Positions 24,788-27,494 of a DNA stretch of 27,494 bases are shown one piece after another. The translations under genes and the position numbers were made by a program. Below the pieces are notes generated by a model that was given only the letters and a program-made list of their open reading frames with translations, was not told the origin of the DNA and ran no database searches. Source of the stretch: an uncultured Prevotella sp. GTDB lineage: Bacteria; Bacteroidota; Bacteroidia; Bacteroidales; Bacteroidaceae. The DNA lies in the NCBI GenBank assembly GCA_934204655.1, contig CAKPZJ010000034.1, positions 1-27,494 on the forward strand. Reading direction: 5' to 3'. The number at the start of each line of letters is the position of its first letter. Positions within the stretch are counted from its first letter, which is position 1.

Positions 24788-26806
24788 ATGAACGACAAAC
24801 AGTTAATGAACCGGGCAGCCGACAACATCCGCATACTGGCTGCCTCAATGGTAGAAAAGGCAAACTCGGGACACCCCGGAGGTGCCATGGGCGGATCAGA
24901 CTTTATCAACGTACTCTTCGCAGAGTACATGGTGTACGACCCAGAGGATCCGACGTGGAGCGGGCGCGACCGTTTCTTCCTCGATCCGGGCCATATGTCG
25001 CCCATGCTCTACTCGGCTTTGACCCTGCAGGGCAAGTTTACGCTCGACGAACTGCAGCAGTTCCGTCAGTGGGACTCCCCCACCCCTGGCCATCCCGAGC
25101 GCGATGTGCAGCGTGGCATAGAGAACACCTCGGGGCCCTTAGGCCAGGGACATACCTTTGCCGCAGGAGCCGCCGTGGCTGAGAAGTTCCTGGAGGCACG
25201 GCTCGGCCACACCGTAATGCAGCACAAGATATATGCCTATATATCAGATGGCGGCATCGAGGAAGAGATTTCGCAGGGCACGGGCCGTCTGGCAGGCATA
25301 CTGGGGCTCAACAACCTCATCATGTTCTACGACTCTAACGACATACAGCTCTCTACCGAGTGCAAGGTGGTGATGCAGGAAGACACCGAGGCCAAGTACA
25401 AGGCCTGGGGATGGAATGTCATCAAGATAGACGGCAACGACGTAGACCAGATACGGCAGGCGCTCGACGCAGCCAATGCCGAGGAGCACCGCCCCACCCT
25501 GATTATCGGCAAGACCATCATGGGTAAGGGTGCCCTGAAGGCCGACGGTTCGAGCTATGAGCACACCATCAAGACCCACGGAGCACCCCTCGGTGGCGAG
25601 GCTTATCGCAATACCATCGTACACCTGGGCGGCAACCCCGATGACCCGTTCGTCATCTTTGACGAGGTCAAGGAGCTGTATGCCAACCGCCGCAACGAGC
25701 TGAAAGCCATCGTGGCCAACCGCCGCAAGGCCGAGGCCGAATGGGCCAAGGCCAACCCGGAGAAGGCTCAGCAGATGCAGACCTGGTTCTCGGGCAACGC
25801 GCCTAAGGTAGACTGGAGTACATTTGTCCAGAAACCAGACATCGCCACCCGTGCAGCCTCGGCGGCCTGCTTAGGTGTACTGGCCGAGCAGGTGCCCAAC
25901 ATGGTATGCTCTTCAGCTGACCTATCTAACTCGGACAAGACAGACGGGTTCCTGAAGAAGACCCACGACCTGAGCAAGGACGACTTTACCGGTGCTTTCT
26001 TCGAGGCGGGCGTAAGCGAGCTTACCATGGCCTGCATGTGTATAGGTATGTATCTGCACGGCGGTGTCATCCCAGCTTGCGCCACGTTCTTCGTATTCTC
26101 AGACTACATGAAGCCCGCCATACGTCTGGCAGCCCTCATGGAGGTACCCATCAAGTTTATCTGGACTCACGACGCATTCCGCGTAGGCGAGGACGGCCCC
26201 ACCCATGAGCCTGTAGAGCAGGAGGCCCAGATACGACTGATGGAGAAGTTGAGAAACCATCATGGCAACGACTCGGTACGCGTATTCCGCCCGGCCGATG
26301 CCAATGAGGCTACCGTAGCCTGGCAGATGGCCATGGAGAACATTTCGACCCCAACAGCCCTTATCTTCTCACGCCAGGGCATCAAGAACCTGCCCGAAGG
26401 CAATGACTATCAGCAGGCCCGCAAGGGTGCCTACGTGGTGGCTGGCTCTGATGCCGACTTCGACGTAATACTGTTAGCCTCGGGGTCAGAGGTTTCGACC
26501 CTGGTAGCCGGAGCCGAACTGCTACGTCAGGACGGACTCAAGGTACGTATCGTGAGCGTTCCCTCAGAGGGACTGTTCCGCCGCCAGAGTGCCGAATATC
26601 AGGAAGAGGTTCTGCCGGCTGCTGCCAAGAAGTTCGGCCTTACCGCTGGTCTGCCCGTAACCCTTGAGGGACTGGTAGGAGCCAACGGCACCGTCTACGG
26701 ACTCAACAGTTTCGGCTTCTCGGCTCCCTACAAAGTACTGGATGAGAAATTAGGCTTCACGGCCCAGAATGTATATAACCAAGTTAAACAACTTCTAAAA
26801 CATTAA
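24788..26806 (+). CDS. tkt: Transketolase
   Basis: A 672-residue thiamine-diphosphate enzyme that moves two-carbon ketol units in the pentose phosphate pathway. Seen in order: KANSGHPGGAMG (25-35, His29), DPGHMSPMLY with His69, TPGHPE with His102, SDGGIEEE followed by YDSND (153-185) as the ThDP/Mg motif, THGAPLGG, the pyrimidine-domain FEAGVSE with Glu, and GEDGPTHEPVEQ. The ThDP motif starts SDG instead of GDG, keeping the Asp and a later Asn. Length is normal. It is followed by rpiB after four bases, so the two are one operon. Confidence 0.94.
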   Translation: MNDKQLMNRAADNIRILAASMVEKANSGHPGGAMGGSDFINVLFAEYMVYDPEDPTWSGRDRFFLDPGHMSPMLYSALTLQGKFTLDELQQFRQWDSPTPGHPERDVQRGIENTSGPLGQGHTFAAGAAVAEKFLEARLGHTVMQHKIYAYISDGGIEEEISQGTGRLAGILGLNNLIMFYDSNDIQLSTECKVVMQEDTEAKYKAWGWNVIKIDGNDVDQIRQALDAANAEEHRPTLIIGKTIMGKGALKADGSSYEHTIKTHGAPLGGEAYRNTIVHLGGNPDDPFVIFDEVKELYANRRNELKAIVANRRKAEAEWAKANPEKAQQMQTWFSGNAPKVDWSTFVQKPDIATRAASAACLGVLAEQVPNMVCSSADLSNSDKTDGFLKKTHDLSKDDFTGAFFEAGVSELTMACMCIGMYLHGGVIPACATFFVFSDYMKPAIRLAALMEVPIKFIWTHDAFRVGEDGPTHEPVEQEAQIRLMEKLRNHHGNDSVRVFRPADANEATVAWQMAMENISTPTALIFSRQGIKNLPEGNDYQQARKGAYVVAGSDADFDVILLASGSEVSTLVAGAELLRQDGLKVRIVSVPSEGLFRRQSAEYQEEVLPAAAKKFGLTAGLPVTLEGLVGANGTVYGLNSFGFSAPYKVLDEKLGFTAQNVYNQVKQLLKH

Positions 26807-26810
26807 GACT

Positions 26811-27254
26811 ATGGAAGTAAAGACTGTCGGACTGGCTTGCGACCATGCAGGCTTCCCATTAAAACAATTCGTTATCGAATATCTTGAAAAGAAAGGGTAT
26901 CCCTACAAGGACTATGGTACCTATAGCGACCAGAGTGTCGACTATCCTGACTTTGCCCATGCTCTTGCCAAAGGTATTGAGAGTGGCGAGGTTTATCCAG
27001 GTATCGGCATCTGTGGCAGTGGCGAAGGTATGGCCATCTGCCTGAACAAGCACCAGGCTGTACGTGCCGGACTGGCTTGGAACAAAGAGATAGCCGGACT
27101 GATACGTCAGCACAACGACGCCAATGTACTGGTTATGCCAGGCCGCTTCATCGACAACAAGACGGCCGAGACCATTATGGATGCCTTCTTTACCACCACC
27201 TTTGAGGGCGGCCGTCACGAGCGCCGCGTAAAGAAGATACCCGTACAGGAGTAG
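26811..27254 (+). CDS. rpiB: Ribose-5-phosphate isomerase B
   Basis: A 147-residue RpiB that interconverts ribose 5-phosphate and ribulose 5-phosphate. Motifs: ACDHAGFPLK (9-18), VDYPDFA (43-49), GIGICGSGEGMAICLNKH (64-81, with active-site Cys68), RAGLAW and RQHNDANVLVMPGRF (99-113, His101), and a C-terminal GGRHERRV. The loop reads GSGEGM, whereas GTGIGM is frequent in the family. It ends before a strong terminator. With tkt it covers two non-oxidative pentose phosphate steps. Confidence 0.95.
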   Translation: MEVKTVGLACDHAGFPLKQFVIEYLEKKGYPYKDYGTYSDQSVDYPDFAHALAKGIESGEVYPGIGICGSGEGMAICLNKHQAVRAGLAWNKEIAGLIRQHNDANVLVMPGRFIDNKTAETIMDAFFTTTFEGGRHERRVKKIPVQE

Positions 27255-27280
27255 TCCCCTTTACATCCACTTATAGCTAA

Positions 27281-27318
27281 CGGAACCAAGGCCATCATCC
27301 CCTTGGTTCCGTTTTTTT
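27281..27318 (+). terminator. Strong terminator after rpiB
   Basis: CGGAACCAAGG (27281-27291) pairs perfectly with CCTTGGTTCCG (27301-27311) around a nine-base loop, followed by seven T. It lies 26 bases past the rpiB stop. Confidence 0.92.
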
Positions 27319-27494
27319 ATTATCACGCGTAACCACCAACGGCTTATAGCAGGCACGCAACATTCTATCAGACCACTATCCAGAAAACACACTTACAAAA
27401 TTATCTGCAGAAAAAAAGGGGTCACCTGCAAAAGCGTGTGGAAATCGAAACACAATAAAACTCCAAGTTGTACGTTTTAATAAACAAAAAGCGT

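Noticed and set aside
27319..27494. Possible minus-strand promoter (TAATTTTG on the minus strand at 27396-27403) in the right end
   Set aside because: The nearest -33 candidate is 25 bases away, which is too far, and no gene follows in that direction.

Overview
The window looks like a chromosomal segment of a member of the Bacteroidales, most likely Prevotellaceae. Three things point there: Bacteroidetes-type promoters (TTTG, 19-20 bases, TAnnTTTG) in front of several genes; the rpmB-rpmG-DUF4295 ribosomal cluster; and lineage-typical families such as DUF4421. It is mostly core genome. I find no transposase, integrase, CRISPR array, tRNA or rRNA gene.

Layout. Bases 1-532 hold no convincing gene but contain short repeats and a strong minus-strand terminator. 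Five minus-strand genes follow (533-5449). Read 5' to 3' they are a Gfo/Idh/MocA oxidoreductase, a DUF4421 outer-membrane-like protein, a DUF1460 cysteine peptidase/amidase-like protein, then, from its own promoter, a GH25 muramidase and a zinc-ribbon membrane protein. The divergent region 5450-5898 carries a tandemly duplicated 79-bp promoter cassette and a possible G-quadruplex.

From 5899 everything reads on the plus strand: engB, a Uup-type ABC-F ATPase and a secreted M28 peptidase; a DMP19-like (DUF4375) acidic protein; smpB; map-tsaD-pncC; rpmB-rpmG-DUF4295 ending at a hairpin terminator; a small two-helix membrane protein; a second ABC-F protein with one degenerate ATP site; grpE-dnaJ-folC; a galactose cluster (cytosolic galM, FHS-type sugar transporter, galK, then a lipoprotein galM); and tkt-rpiB, closed by a strong terminator. 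The last 176 bases show no gene.

How the genes fit together. The galactose cluster covers anomer interconversion outside the cytoplasm (lipoprotein mutarotase), uptake (FHS symporter), cytosolic mutarotation and phosphorylation. galT and galE are not in the window. tkt-rpiB supplies the non-oxidative pentose phosphate steps. The 5.9-18.1 kb part is mostly translation, ribosome assembly and protein quality control (EngB, two ABC-F proteins, SmpB, Map, TsaD, L28, L33, GrpE, DnaJ).

I did not find a clear, wholly new multi-gene system. The observations most worth checking are the asymmetric ABC-F protein, the duplicated promoter cassette with a neighbouring G-rich tract, a near-leaderless promoter on the GH25 gene, the sigma-54-like element before grpE, and the acidic DMP19-like protein.
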